Assembly: GCF_026240905.1 (NCBI RefSeq) | Contig: NZ_JAPEVI010000003.1 | Coordinates: 3,596,001-3,660,000, forward strand | DNA: 64,000 nucleotides | Direction of reading: 5' to 3' | Source of the DNA: Roseibium salinum | GTDB taxonomy: Bacteria; Pseudomonadota; Alphaproteobacteria; Rhizobiales; Stappiaceae | Shown: positions 34,966-43,841 of the stretch, piece after piece | Layout: each line of letters starts with the position of its first letter | How positions within the stretch are numbered: the stretch's first letter is position 1 | The notes under the pieces: generated by a model | The model's input: the letters and a program-made list of their open reading frames with translations, nothing else | Databases searched by the model: none | Told to the model about the DNA's origin: nothing | Made by a program: the position numbers and the translations under genes

Positions 34966-35163
34966 GAATTCCCCAGAAGTGGCAAATCATTGAAGTGAGC
35001 CACACAATGTCCCTAAATCCGAGCGGGGATCAAGGACCTCTATCAAATTTGCCCGAGGCCCTTTGCCGGCAGGGCCGACCATTCCCAGCGGTTATGCGGA
35101 TTTTTGGATGCAGCGACCGCGGTTTTGTGCCATGAGCGGAAGGTTTTTGGGCAACGGGACCTG

Positions 35164-36066
35164 ATGATGACGGATGCGGGACGGCTGAGGGCAACGATGA
35201 TCGGACTGAGCGCTGTCCTCATGTGGGCAACGCTCGGGCTTTTCGGTGCGGGATCCGGCCAGGTTCCGCCCTTTCTGCTGAATGCGCTTTGTTTCGGGAT
35301 TTCCGGCAGCCTGGCGCTCGTCTGGCTCGCGGTCTCGGGCAAACTGGCCCTGCTGCGCCAGCCCTTGAGGGTCTGGGCTTTCGGGACGCTCGGGCTGTTC
35401 GGCTTCCATTTCTTCTATTTCACCGCCATCCGGAACGCGCCGCCCGTGGAGGCGAACCTGATCAACTACACCTGGCCGTTGCTGATCGTGCTGTTCTCGG
35501 CGCTGCTGCCGGGCGAGAAGCTGCGGCTTCACCACATCATCGGAACCTTGCTCGGACTGGCCGGAGCTGTCCTGCTGATTTCCGGCGGCGACGGCATCGC
35601 CTTCTCGGGCGGATCGGCGCTCGGATACGGGGCCGCGATCGCCTCCTCCCTGTTCTGGTCCAGCTATTCGGTTCTCTCGCGCCGGCTCGGGTCCGTTCCG
35701 ACTGAGGCCGTCGCGGGCTTCTGCCTGATGACGGCGCTGCTCTCCGGCCTGTGCCATCTGGCGCTGGAAGAAACCGTGCTGCCGTCCCAGCCGTCGGAAT
35801 GGGCGTCGATCGCCGCCCTTGCGCTGTTTCCGGTCGGGCTCGCGTTCTTCACCTGGGACATCGGCGTGAAGCGGGGCGACATCCAGGTTCTCGGCGCGGC
35901 GGCCTATTCCGCGCCGCTGCTTTCGACGCTTTTGCTGATCGCTTTCGGATTTGGCGCGCTGACCCTGTCCGTCGGGCTCGCCTGCCTTGCCATCACGCTG
36001 GGGGCCGTCGTCGCGGCGAAGGACATGATCCTTGGCGCGCGCGGCAAGCCGCGCCCGGCGGAATGA
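35164..36066 (+). CDS. EamA/DMT family transporter
   Basis: A 300-residue permease with two EamA repeats and about ten membrane helices. ATG 35164 (or 35167) has GGGA upstream. Features such as GFHFFYFTAIRNAPPVEANL, NYTWPLLIVLFSALLPGEKL and, in the second repeat, FFTWDIGVKRGDIQVLGAAAYSAPLL resemble YddG, an exporter of aromatic amino acids. The substrate is not proven. It is divergent from the GNAT gene. Confidence 0.9.
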   Translation: MMTDAGRLRATMIGLSAVLMWATLGLFGAGSGQVPPFLLNALCFGISGSLALVWLAVSGKLALLRQPLRVWAFGTLGLFGFHFFYFTAIRNAPPVEANLINYTWPLLIVLFSALLPGEKLRLHHIIGTLLGLAGAVLLISGGDGIAFSGGSALGYGAAIASSLFWSSYSVLSRRLGSVPTEAVAGFCLMTALLSGLCHLALEETVLPSQPSEWASIAALALFPVGLAFFTWDIGVKRGDIQVLGAAAYSAPLLSTLLLIAFGFGALTLSVGLACLAITLGAVVAAKDMILGARGKPRPAE

Positions 36067-36168
36067 CCGCGCCTTTCCCCTTTCGGACAATTTCACTCAC
36101 GCCCGCGATCCGGTACGTTAACCGGAATTCCGTTTCGCCAGGCCACAGGACCGCCGATGACCACAGAT

Positions 36169-36436
36169 CTCATACCAACCGTCATTGATTATGACTCATC
36201 TGATGGACCATATCGGTTTGTCGGCGAGGCGCGTCGCGCAGCGCGACCGTCCGGTCGGGCAAGCGATGCAACGACGTCCGGCGGGCCGATATGGTCCACC
36301 GAAGGCCGTGTTTTCGAAACGCCTGGACGTCGTCGCGCTTCTTGGCCGATGCCCCGCATCGCCCTGCGAAGCGCTGCTCGCCGGACGGTCCGAAAACTCG
36401 GTCAGATGGGGCATAATCAATGACGGTTGGTATCAG
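36169..36436. mobile_element. MITE-like element with 35-bp terminal inverted repeats
   Basis: The 35-bp ends 36169-36203 and 36402-36436 are inverted repeats with 32 matches. The interior is also partly self-complementary, for example GGACCATATCGG near 36205 and CCGATATGGTCC near 36289. It encodes no transposase and is 268 bp long. Target-site duplication is not evident by eye. The right end overlaps the first codons of the CitE-like gene. Confidence 0.8.
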
Positions 36437-37304
36437 ACCCCGTCGATCCGCTCTCTATATGCCCGGCTCCAACGCCCGGGCGCTGGAGAAGGCGAAGACG
36501 CTGGATGTCGATTGCCTGATTCTGGATCTGGAAGATGCCGTCGTGCCGGATGCCAAGGAGCTTGCCCGCACCCAGATCTGCGAGGCGGTTGCCGGCGGCG
36601 GATACGGAGAGCGCGAGGTTGTTGTCCGGATCAACGGCCTGGGCACGCCCTGGGGCGAAGACGATCTGGCCGCGGCGGTGAAAGCGGGGCCGGATGCGAT
36701 CCTGGTGCCGAAGGTGAACTCTCCCGCCGATCTGCAGCGTATCGCGCTCAAGCTCGCGGTTCTCGGCGCGTCCCGCGATCTGAAACTCTGGGCGATGATG
36801 GAAACGCCAGAGGCATTGCTCAATGCCGGCGCTATCGGGGCCTGCGGCAAGGATCCGCAGGTGCGGCTCTCCTGCGTCGTCATGGGCACGAATGACCTGG
36901 CAAAGGAAACCCGTGCCCGCCTGACGCCCGGCAGGGCGGCGATGATGCCGTGGCTGATGACCTGCGTGGCCGCGGCCCGCGCGGGCGGTGTCGACATCCT
37001 GGACGGGGTCTACAATGCCTTTCAGGACGAGGAAGGCTTTGCCGCCGAATGCGCGCAAGGAGTGGAGATGGGCATGGACGGCAAGACGCTGATCCATCCG
37101 AAGCAGATCGACACCTGCCACGCCGCCTTCAGCCCCACCCCGGAGGAAATCGCCTGGGCCCGCAAGATCAACGAAGCATTCGATCAGCCGGAAAACGCCG
37201 ACAAGGGCGCGATCCAGGTCGAAGGCAAGATGGTCGAGCGGCTGCATGCGCAGATGGGCAGGCGTGTGATCGCCATTGCCGAGGCCATCGCAGCGAGAAG
37301 CTGA
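36420..37304 (+). CDS. CitE-like HpcH/HpaI aldolase family lyase
   Basis: A 294-residue protein of the CitE branch. It has RPRRSALYMPGSNARALEKA, LILDLEDAV with the Mg2+-binding residues, EVVVRINGL, and GKTLIHPKQID near the end. Relatives act as (S)-citramalyl-CoA, malyl-CoA or beta-methylmalyl-CoA lyases or thioesterases; which one applies here is open. The start ATG 36420 and a TGGGG SD-like stretch (36407-36411) lie within the right terminal repeat of the MITE-like element, so codons 1-5 are element-derived. The next ATG would remove the conserved RPRRSALY start. Downstream a 19-bp perfect hairpin ends the unit. Confidence 0.9.
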   Translation: MTVGIRPRRSALYMPGSNARALEKAKTLDVDCLILDLEDAVVPDAKELARTQICEAVAGGGYGEREVVVRINGLGTPWGEDDLAAAVKAGPDAILVPKVNSPADLQRIALKLAVLGASRDLKLWAMMETPEALLNAGAIGACGKDPQVRLSCVVMGTNDLAKETRARLTPGRAAMMPWLMTCVAAARAGGVDILDGVYNAFQDEEGFAAECAQGVEMGMDGKTLIHPKQIDTCHAAFSPTPEEIAWARKINEAFDQPENADKGAIQVEGKMVERLHAQMGRRVIAIAEAIAARS

Positions 37305-37310
37305 TGGAAC

Positions 37311-37355
37311 CGGCGGAAGAACGGCAAGAATGATCGTCTTGCCGTTCTTCCGCCG
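37311..37355. terminator. bidirectional hairpin between converging genes
   Basis: A perfect 19-bp inverted repeat (37311-37329 with 37337-37355) with a 7-base loop, 6 bp after the CitE-like stop and 18 bp before the end of the sulfotransferase gene. There is no T tract. Confidence 0.65.
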
Positions 37356-37373
37356 GCCCGTGGAAAAAATGCT

Positions 37374-38144
37374 CTAGTGTTTCAGCTTGGTCGCCAGGAC
37401 CTTGGCGGTCGCCTCAGGGTCGAACGGCTCCTTGAGGAAGTCGTACAGGGGCCTCAGCTTTTCGGTTTCGCCGAGATAGTCCTCGTACCGCAGCTGGAAG
37501 CAATAATCCTTGTCTTGCGCATAGGTGCTGGTAATTTCCTCGAAATTTTCCCAGCGGCGGCGGACGTCATCTTCCGTCATGGTCTTCCAGAACGACGATT
37601 TGACGACGTTCTCATACTCCCGGTTCTGGAAAATGAAGCGGCTGTTGGGGAAGTATTTGCGGATCGTGTCGATGAATTTCGGGAAGAATTTCGGATCGTT
37701 GTGGTAGCGGATCTCCTTGAAGCCGAGGACGCGGGCGCGTCCCTTCGGGCGCAGGACCTGGGAGACGAACGTGTCGAACAGAGCCAGTGCGTATTCGTCG
37801 ACGTCGACTTCCTCCATTCCGAACCAGGGATCCATGGACGTTCCGACCATCTTGCCGAAATAGGGCCTTTCGGCCACGATCTGCGACCGGCGCGGCTCCT
37901 GGCGCTGCAGGAAATTGCCCTCGTTGGCAATCGCGTTGACGGACCTGCACAAATGGACCAGGGCGTTGGCGTTCTCTCCCCGGATGAAATAACCGGGCAT
38001 CGAATTCAGAAGGTGCTGCGTAAGGGTCGATCCGGACCGGCCGAAGGCGACAACAAAAACATATCCGTCCTGGGGGTAGTACAAGGCGGGATACCGCCGG
38101 TGCAGCTCAAAACTGTCTTCGATCAACGGTTGCACTTTCGACAT
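37374..38144 (-). CDS. sulfotransferase family protein
   Basis: A 256-residue protein. The PAPS 5'-phosphosulfate loop is seen in FVVAFGRSGSTLTQHLLNS (about 30-48). A plausible 3'-phosphate site follows in the region FIFQNREYENVVKSSFW. The acceptor (saccharide, lipid or peptide) is unknown. It has no sulfate-activation genes or glycan cluster nearby, and its neighbours are unrelated. It is divergent from the DUF1737 gene across a 311-bp gap. Isolated sulfotransferases of this type occur in marine alphaproteobacteria. Confidence 0.85.
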   Translation of the reverse strand: MSKVQPLIEDSFELHRRYPALYYPQDGYVFVVAFGRSGSTLTQHLLNSMPGYFIRGENANALVHLCRSVNAIANEGNFLQRQEPRRSQIVAERPYFGKMVGTSMDPWFGMEEVDVDEYALALFDTFVSQVLRPKGRARVLGFKEIRYHNDPKFFPKFIDTIRKYFPNSRFIFQNREYENVVKSSFWKTMTEDDVRRRWENFEEITSTYAQDKDYCFQLRYEDYLGETEKLRPLYDFLKEPFDPEATAKVLATKLKH

Positions 38145-38455
38145 GTGTGTCTATCTCCTCAAGGGACCTCGGAGCGCGATGAGTGCGGTCGGACCGGCTT
38201 GCGTGATCAAATGGTCCAAGGCCAAATTCATCCCGTTCTGGTTGTGGTCCCGATCTTCTGCGCGGGCGCTTAGAAGAGCCGTGAATGATGGCTGTTTTTT
38301 GTCCTGTTCAGCCGATCCCTGGCGCAGGCATCAGGAAGGCCGGGAAAAGTTTCGGGGCGGGCCCGCGCCCGACTGACGATCGCCGATTGCCCAATTGCGC
38401 GGCATGGTCTAGGAGCTTGTCGGGATGCGTTATCACCTTGGAACGAGAGTCAGCA
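38145..38455. other. 311-bp divergent upstream region
   Basis: No gene is recognised between the sulfotransferase and the DUF1737 gene. Short open frames here lack coding character. It should hold both promoters, but no convincing boxes were found. Confidence 0.5.
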
Positions 38456-38659
38456 ATGAAGCTTTATCGGTTCATCACCGGCATCGACGACAGTGAGTTC
38501 TGCCACCGGGTCACCCAGGCTCTGAACAAGGGTTGGGAGCTTTCAGGCTCGCCGTCGCTGACGTATGACGCCACGCGCGGCGCCACGATCTGCGGCCAGG
38601 CGGTCACCAAGGAAGTCGACGGCGAATATTCCCGCGATATCAAGCTTGGTGATTACTAG
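38456..38659 (+). CDS. DUF1737 small protein
   Basis: A 67-residue protein starting MKLYRFITGIDDSEFCHRVTQALNKGWEL (given in part: KLYRFITG, CHRVTQALNKGWEL), the pattern of the short DUF1737 family, followed by GSPSLTYD and GQAVTKEV. GAGAG precedes ATG 38456. The family fold is small and unassigned in function. The open frame extends upstream to 38285, but only the part from 38456 matches the family. Confidence 0.85.
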   Translation: MKLYRFITGIDDSEFCHRVTQALNKGWELSGSPSLTYDATRGATICGQAVTKEVDGEYSRDIKLGDY

Positions 38660-39223
38660 GGCGTCCAGGCGCAATCGCTCTGGAGGCGGTCCACAAACAC
38701 ATCGGGTGGGCTGCAATCTCCGGGCAAGTGGCCCATCCTTCGAGACAGCGCTTCGCGCTTCCTCAGCATGAGGGTGTGCCTCCAGACAGGCTTGCAAGGA
38801 CTCCCAGCACAGCGGCTCCTCGTTCAGCGATTGCTCCTCCCACTCCCTCATGCTGAGGAGGACCGTCAGGTCCGTCTCGAAGCATGGGCGGCATACTCAA
38901 GAGCAAGCGGCCCGTCCTTCGAGACGCCGCTGTCGCGGCTCCTCAGGATGAGGTTCTTGTTGCAGGTGGCGAACTCAGGGCCGGCCAACCTCCCCACCTC
39001 CTCATGCTGAGGAGGGCTGAAGGCCCGTCTCGAAGCATGGGCGGCGTACTCAAGAGCAAGCGGCCGATCCGGAAGCTTCAGGAGCCAAGCTTGCGGACCA
39101 GGAGGTCCAGATCCGCAGCAGCATTCAGGACAATGCCGATTTACGTCAGCGCCGGTTCAACCTTGTCGCGGTCGGCATAAGCCGCGGAGAGGCTGACGCC
39201 GGGCGCGTGGTGGCGTGGCGGCA
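38660..39223. other. 564-bp repeat-rich gap
   Basis: No gene is supported. The stretch is largely made of four copies of the ~43-bp palindromic repeat and their linkers (38732-39060), then about 150 bp of unassigned sequence before the ATP-grasp gene end. Confidence 0.7.
38732..39041. repeat. cluster of four ~43-bp palindromic repeats
   Basis: Copies at 38732-38774 and 38911-38953 run forward, and copies at 38845-38888 and 38999-39041 run in reverse, so they form two head-to-head pairs. Each has CATCCTTCGAGAC- or CATGCTTCGAGAC-like and CTCAGCATGAGG-like ends. A linker GGCGGC(A/G)TACTCAAGAGCAAG follows each reverse copy. The same family occurs at 2706-2810. Confidence 0.85.
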
Positions 39224-40201
39224 TTATTCCGCGAACATCGCGGCAAAGACCTTTTGATAGATGCCCTTGACGAGCTCGGCTTCCGCCAGCCCCTGCCGGT
39301 AGAGATTGCCGAGGCCGGGTGCGGCATTGACTTCGAGGACGACCGCATCAACTCCGGGCGAGGCGATGTCCGGCAGGATCAGGTCGACGCCGGCATAGCG
39401 CAGTCCCAGTGTTCGAGCCGCCCGGCTGGCGATCGAGGCGGTTTCCGGGGCAAGGTCTTCGGCAATGACGATGCTTGCCGATCCGCCGGACGAGAGATTG
39501 GCGACCGGCAAAAGCCTCACCCTCGTGCCCGGTTCCGGAACGCTTTCCAGGCTCATGGTCTGCCGGGCCAGTTCACATTCGATGCGGCCGTCGGAGGGGT
39601 CCACCCTGTCCTGCGCCGCAATCAGCTCCGCGAGGGTGAGCTTTCCGTCCCCCGTGACATGCGGCGGGTGCCGTTCGACGGCACAAAGGACCTCCCCGTC
39701 CAGAACGATGACACGAAGCTCGCGCCCCCTGATCTCCTCTTGGACAAGCAGCTGCGCATGGCGCTTTGCGAGCATATGCAGCGTCTGCGTCAGGCCGGGA
39801 TAGGTACCGACGCGGATCACGTCCGCACCCTCCTGTCCGACATTCGGCTTGACGAACAGCGGAAAGCCGCCGGTCTCGGCAAAATCAAGCACGTTTGCGG
39901 GAGGGTGGTTGCGGTTGCCGAGTTCGGAGCTGAAGACAAGCCGGCTCGCGGGAACGGCAATGCCGCTCTCTTCCAGGAAGTGTGCTGCATAGGCCTTGTC
40001 GTCGGCTATTTCCGAAGCGCCCAGGGTGTTCAGGTCGAAATGGGTTCCCTTGAAGAACCAGCGCCTGCCGTCAGGGCTCTCCACCAGCCCGGCATGGCCA
40101 TGGGAATCGCCAACATGAAGCCGGTAACCGGTCCTTGCGCAATGCTGCTCAAGCAGCTGAAACACCACCGACCGGTTACCGGATTGTTTCGTTTCGGCCA
40201 T
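39224..40201 (-). CDS. ATP-grasp ligase-like protein
   Basis: A 325-residue ATP-grasp enzyme. The lid and binding strands are visible in GGFPLFVKPNVGQEGADVIRV, LLVQEEIRGRELRVIVLDGEV and the metal-binding VDAVVLEVNAAPGLGNLY near the end. The N-terminal half (FFKGTHFDLNTLGASEIADDK, FLEESGIAVP; quoted in parts) resembles the ligase half of GshAB/cyanophycin synthetase. Such enzymes form amide bonds between an acid and an amine through acyl phosphate. Substrates are unknown, and no peptide-pathway genes are adjacent. It lies 75 bp after lolA, with a palindromic repeat in the gap. Confidence 0.8.
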   Translation of the reverse strand: MAETKQSGNRSVVFQLLEQHCARTGYRLHVGDSHGHAGLVESPDGRRWFFKGTHFDLNTLGASEIADDKAYAAHFLEESGIAVPASRLVFSSELGNRNHPPANVLDFAETGGFPLFVKPNVGQEGADVIRVGTYPGLTQTLHMLAKRHAQLLVQEEIRGRELRVIVLDGEVLCAVERHPPHVTGDGKLTLAELIAAQDRVDPSDGRIECELARQTMSLESVPEPGTRVRLLPVANLSSGGSASIVIAEDLAPETASIASRAARTLGLRYAGVDLILPDIASPGVDAVVLEVNAAPGLGNLYRQGLAEAELVKGIYQKVFAAMFAE

Positions 40202-40233
40202 GTCGCACCCTGCTCGTACCGGCTCAAAGTGCC

Positions 40234-40273
40234 GGAGCATCTTATCCGCGTTTCCGCGAATGCAGGATGCTCC
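40234..40273. repeat. bulged palindromic repeat, copy D
   Basis: The left arm 40234-40253 has four extra bases relative to the right arm 40258-40273 (complement GGAGCATCCTGCATTC), with loop CCGC. It lies between lolA and the ATP-grasp gene. Confidence 0.8.
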
Positions 40274-40276
40274 CGG

Positions 40277-40936
40277 TCAGTGCTTGTTCTGTCGGGCGTT
40301 CGCCAGATAGTCGATCTCGAAGAGATCCGGATTGGTCGGCCCATTGGACACGACGTTGTAGACGGCAACGGATGTATCATAGCCCTGCTGGTCGGTCACC
40401 GTCCATTGCTTCAGCGCATAGTTCTCCGCGTCGAAGATGAGCGTCAGCGTTCCGGAGTTGAACCTGGTCTTGTCCTCGATGGTGACCGTGACGAGATCCT
40501 CCTCGACCAGGACGTTGGTAACGTTGGTGTCTTTCTGCAGGTTGATCGTATCGGACAGAAGGAAGCGCAGCGGTGTCTGGCCGAGCGGCCAGATGTCCTG
40601 GGTGTTGAGCTTCCGGTCGCGTACGGAGACGGACTTTCCGTCAGCCACGATGTCCAGAACGGAGGGCTTGTTGTAATAGAAACGGACCTTGCCGGGGCGG
40701 GCCATGTAGAATTTGCCGTCGGACTGGCTCCCGTCCGGGCCGAACTGGATGAAGTCGCCATGCATGGTCTTCACGGAATTGAAGTAGCCGTTCAGTTCCT
40801 TGAGCGTCTGCTGCTCCTGCTGCGTGAGGGCATGTGCGGACGTGAAGGCGGCCAGCGACAGCGCCGCTGCCAGTCCGGCTGCCAGCGTCGTGCGGGTCAG
40901 AGGCTTGACCAGGCGTTGTGCGAAGCGTTTCAGCAT
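40277..40936 (-). CDS. lolA: outer-membrane lipoprotein carrier protein LolA
   Basis: A 219-residue periplasmic protein. The start ATG 40936 gives a basic N-terminus and Ala/Leu signal peptide ending near AFTSAHA (about residue 36). The mature part has LNGYFNSVKTMHGDFIQ, GKFYMARPGKVRFYYNKPS and DGKSVSVRDRKLNTQD, the open beta-barrel pattern of LolA, which ferries lipoproteins from LolCDE to the outer membrane. It lies 172 bp downstream of ftsK, the arrangement also found in E. coli and many others. Confidence 0.93.
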   Translation of the reverse strand: MLKRFAQRLVKPLTRTTLAAGLAAALSLAAFTSAHALTQQEQQTLKELNGYFNSVKTMHGDFIQFGPDGSQSDGKFYMARPGKVRFYYNKPSVLDIVADGKSVSVRDRKLNTQDIWPLGQTPLRFLLSDTINLQKDTNVTNVLVEEDLVTVTIEDKTRFNSGTLTLIFDAENYALKQWTVTDQQGYDTSVAVYNVVSNGPTNPDLFEIDYLANARQNKH

Positions 40937-41108
40937 TATGCAATGTCCTAACCGTTGGACCTGTCTGCCTACATATGGATGCGTACAGCCGCAGAACAAG
41001 TCGATCGATCACAAGAGGTCGAGCGCCGTTCGTTCAAATTGAGAAGCGTGACGCCAAGCTTAGGCCCTAGCTAGTGACCGTGTGTGGCAAACCTTTGACA
41101 TATTAACA

Positions 41109-43841
41109 TCAAAAGTCTTCGTCATTGCCGTTCTGCACCAGTATTTCGCGCTTTCCGGCGTGGTTTGCCTGGCTGATCAGACCCTCCTGCTCCATGCGCT
41201 CGATCAGCGATGCCGCCCGGTTGTAACCGATCGAAAGACGCCGCTGGACATAGGAGGTCGAGGCCTTCTTGTCCCGCAGGACGATGGCGACCGCCCTGTC
41301 ATACAGATCGTTACCGTCATCGCCGCCCGCAAGCCCTCCGCCGTCATAGGGGCTGTCCGTATCGTCCTCTTCTTCGGTAACGGATTCCAGATATTGCGGT
41401 GCGCCCTGCACCTTCAGGTGCTTGACGATTTCCTCGACCTCGTCGTCGGCGACGAACGGACCGTGGACGCGCTGGATACGGCCGCCGCCGGCCATGTAGA
41501 GCATATCGCCCATGCCGAGCAGCTGCTCGGCGCCCATTTCGCCCAGGATCGTGCGGCTGTCGATCTTCGACGTCACCTGGAAGGAGATACGGGTCGGGAA
41601 GTTCGCCTTGATGGTACCGGTGATGACGTCGACCGACGGACGCTGGGTCGCCATGATCAGGTGAATACCGGCGGCACGGGCCATCTGGGCGAGCCGCTGG
41701 ATCGCGCCCTCGATGTCCTTGCCGGCGACCATCATCAGGTCGGCCATCTCGTCGACGATGACGACGATATACGGCATCGGCTCGAGCGGCAGGTTTTCCT
41801 CCTCGTAGATGGGCTGGCCGGTATCGCGGTCAAAACCCGTCTGCACGGTGCGGGTGAAGGTCTCGTTCTTGTCCAGCGCCTGTTTGACGCGGGTGTTGAA
41901 GCCGTCGATGTTGCGCACGCCCATCTTGGACATCTTCCTGTAGCGGTCCTCCATCTCGCGGACGGTCCACTTCAGGGCGACAACGGCCTTTTTCGGGTCG
42001 GTCACGACCGGCGTCAGCAGATGCGGAATGCCGTCATAGATGGACAGTTCGAGCATCTTCGGATCGATCATGATCAGCTTGCACTGCTCCGGCGTCAGCC
42101 GGTAGAGCAGCGACAGGATCATGGTGTTGATCGAGACGGACTTGCCCGATCCCGTCGTTCCGGCGACCAAGAGGTGCGGCATGCGCGCCAGGTCGGCGAC
42201 GACACTCTCGCCGTTGATGGTCTTGCCGAGCGCCAGAGCCAGCTTGGCCTTGGATTTCTCGAAGTCCTGGGCGGCCAGCAATTCGCGCAGATAGACCGTC
42301 TCGCGGCGCGCGTTCGGCAGTTCGATGCCGATGGCATTCTTGCCCGGAATCACCGCGACACGCGCGGAAATCGCGCTCATGGAGCGGGCGATGTCGTCGG
42401 CAAGGCCGATCACGCGCGAGGATTTGATCCCCGGCGCGGGCTCCAGCTCGTAGAGGGTCACAACCGGGCCCGGGCGCACTTCGATGATCTCGCCGCGCAC
42501 GCCGAAATCTTCGAGCACACCTTCGAGAATGCGGGCATTCTGCTCCAGCGCATCTGCGGACAGGCCGGGTATCTTACCGCCGGTCTTCGGTTCCGCCAGC
42601 AGGCGCAGCGGCGGCAGCTCGTATTGTTCCTGGGCGCCCAGGAAAGACGGCTGCGCCTCTTCGATGGCCCGCTTGCTCTGCTTCGGGCGCGGGGCCGGGG
42701 GGATGACGCGGCCGGATTGCGGGGCCGGCTCCGCCGGCTCCGGCGCGGCGATGCCGACCGGAGCGGCCGGGCGGCCCGCGACAGGGCCCTTGTCGATCAA
42801 CAGATCGTCCGGGTCGAAGGTGTCGCCCTCGTCATCGTAAGAATCGTCCGCATAGGGGTCGTCGTGATCCTCATCGCCGGCATTGCGGCCGCGCTTGTAG
42901 AGCTCCTCGAGACCGTCATCGACTTCCGGCATCAGCCGGCCGGCCAGAGCGCGGCGGAAGGCCTTCAGCCGGCTGCCCTGGCGGGTATCTCCAAGTTCGT
43001 CGTCCGCGTCGTCGTCCTCCCAGAATTCGTCATCGTGACGCGGCTGCGACCGTTTGAGGCCGGCCAGGCGCCGCACTTGGGCGATCGACTGAAGTCTCCA
43101 ATGTTCCATCTGGCCGACAAGGGCGCTGGCGAACAGGCTGAGGCGGGATTCGCCTTCCTCCTCGTCGAGCCCAAGCTCGTCCTCGATCGACTTGCCGTGG
43201 CCCTTCGGAGCAGTCGATGGCTCGATGCGGACGGCGGGTTCTCCCGCCCGGCCGAGCCAGCCGGCCGCGGCCAGCAGAAGAAGGACCGCCGGAACGCCGA
43301 GACCGAGGCTGCCGAATATCGTCGCGGCGCCGCTCGTCATGTTGGACGTGATCAGGGCCGGGATGCGGTGAACCGTGTCGCCGAAGAAGCCGCCAAGGCC
43401 GGTCGGCAGCGGCCAGCTTTCCGGCACGGGCAGCGCGGCAAGGGCCCCGGCGGCCAGGGCGGAGCCGGTCAGCCAGAAAACGAGACGCTTGCGGCCGATG
43501 CCGAGCGCATGGCCGGTCAGAAGCCGCCAGCCCCACAGCACCAGCGGCACCAGGAAGACGGCCGTTGCCAGGCCGATGGTCTGCATCAGGATATCGGCCA
43601 GGATCGCGCCCGGTGCGCCAAGCGCATTGCGCACCGGGCCTTCGGTTGCATGGTTGAGGCTCGGATCGCTGACCGACCATGTCGCAAGGCTGGCCGCCAG
43701 CATGGCGGCCACCGCGACGATGCCGAGGCCCGCCGCTCCGACCAGGTTCCGCCGGAGAAAGCGCTTCAGCGGGCTTTCGGTGTCCAGAAAATCGACCGAA
43801 GACCGGCGGCCGTTTCCGCGCGTTACGCTGGCCCGTCTCAT
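41109..43841 (-). CDS. ftsK: DNA translocase FtsK
   Basis: A 910-residue protein with about four N-terminal membrane helices (30-190), an acidic linker (about 220-420) and the RecA-like motor. Walker A is GTTGSGKS (near 560) and Walker [13 protein letters not shown]. The C-terminal gamma domain (about 840-905, [27 protein letters not shown]) recognises KOPS sites. FtsK moves chromosome termini and activates XerCD at the septum. The start ATG overlaps the stop of the upstream aminotransferase gene (ATGA), so the two are co-translated. Confidence 0.96.
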   Translation of the reverse strand: MRRASVTRGNGRRSSVDFLDTESPLKRFLRRNLVGAAGLGIVAVAAMLAASLATWSVSDPSLNHATEGPVRNALGAPGAILADILMQTIGLATAVFLVPLVLWGWRLLTGHALGIGRKRLVFWLTGSALAAGALAALPVPESWPLPTGLGGFFGDTVHRIPALITSNMTSGAATIFGSLGLGVPAVLLLLAAAGWLGRAGEPAVRIEPSTAPKGHGKSIEDELGLDEEEGESRLSLFASALVGQMEHWRLQSIAQVRRLAGLKRSQPRHDDEFWEDDDADDELGDTRQGSRLKAFRRALAGRLMPEVDDGLEELYKRGRNAGDEDHDDPYADDSYDDEGDTFDPDDLLIDKGPVAGRPAAPVGIAAPEPAEPAPQSGRVIPPAPRPKQSKRAIEEAQPSFLGAQEQYELPPLRLLAEPKTGGKIPGLSADALEQNARILEGVLEDFGVRGEIIEVRPGPVVTLYELEPAPGIKSSRVIGLADDIARSMSAISARVAVIPGKNAIGIELPNARRETVYLRELLAAQDFEKSKAKLALALGKTINGESVVADLARMPHLLVAGTTGSGKSVSINTMILSLLYRLTPEQCKLIMIDPKMLELSIYDGIPHLLTPVVTDPKKAVVALKWTVREMEDRYRKMSKMGVRNIDGFNTRVKQALDKNETFTRTVQTGFDRDTGQPIYEEENLPLEPMPYIVVIVDEMADLMMVAGKDIEGAIQRLAQMARAAGIHLIMATQRPSVDVITGTIKANFPTRISFQVTSKIDSRTILGEMGAEQLLGMGDMLYMAGGGRIQRVHGPFVADDEVEEIVKHLKVQGAPQYLESVTEEEDDTDSPYDGGGLAGGDDGNDLYDRAVAIVLRDKKASTSYVQRRLSIGYNRAASLIERMEQEGLISQANHAGKREILVQNGNDEDF

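Noticed and set aside
36157..36423. 88-codon open frame inside the MITE-like element
   Set aside because: It follows the inverted-repeat sequence, has no protein-like pattern and ends at the right terminal repeat.
38143..38376. 77-codon frame between sulfotransferase and DUF1737 genes
   Set aside because: No SD, odd composition and no recognisable motif; it lies where two divergent promoters are expected.
38732..39041. Possible CRISPR array
   Set aside because: Repeats alternate in orientation, are palindromic over their whole length and diverge from one another; spacers are not regular and no cas gene is near.
39215..40951. 578-codon plus-strand frame opposite the ATP-grasp and lolA genes
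   Set aside because: It spans two real minus-strand genes and their gap and has no domain-like sequence.
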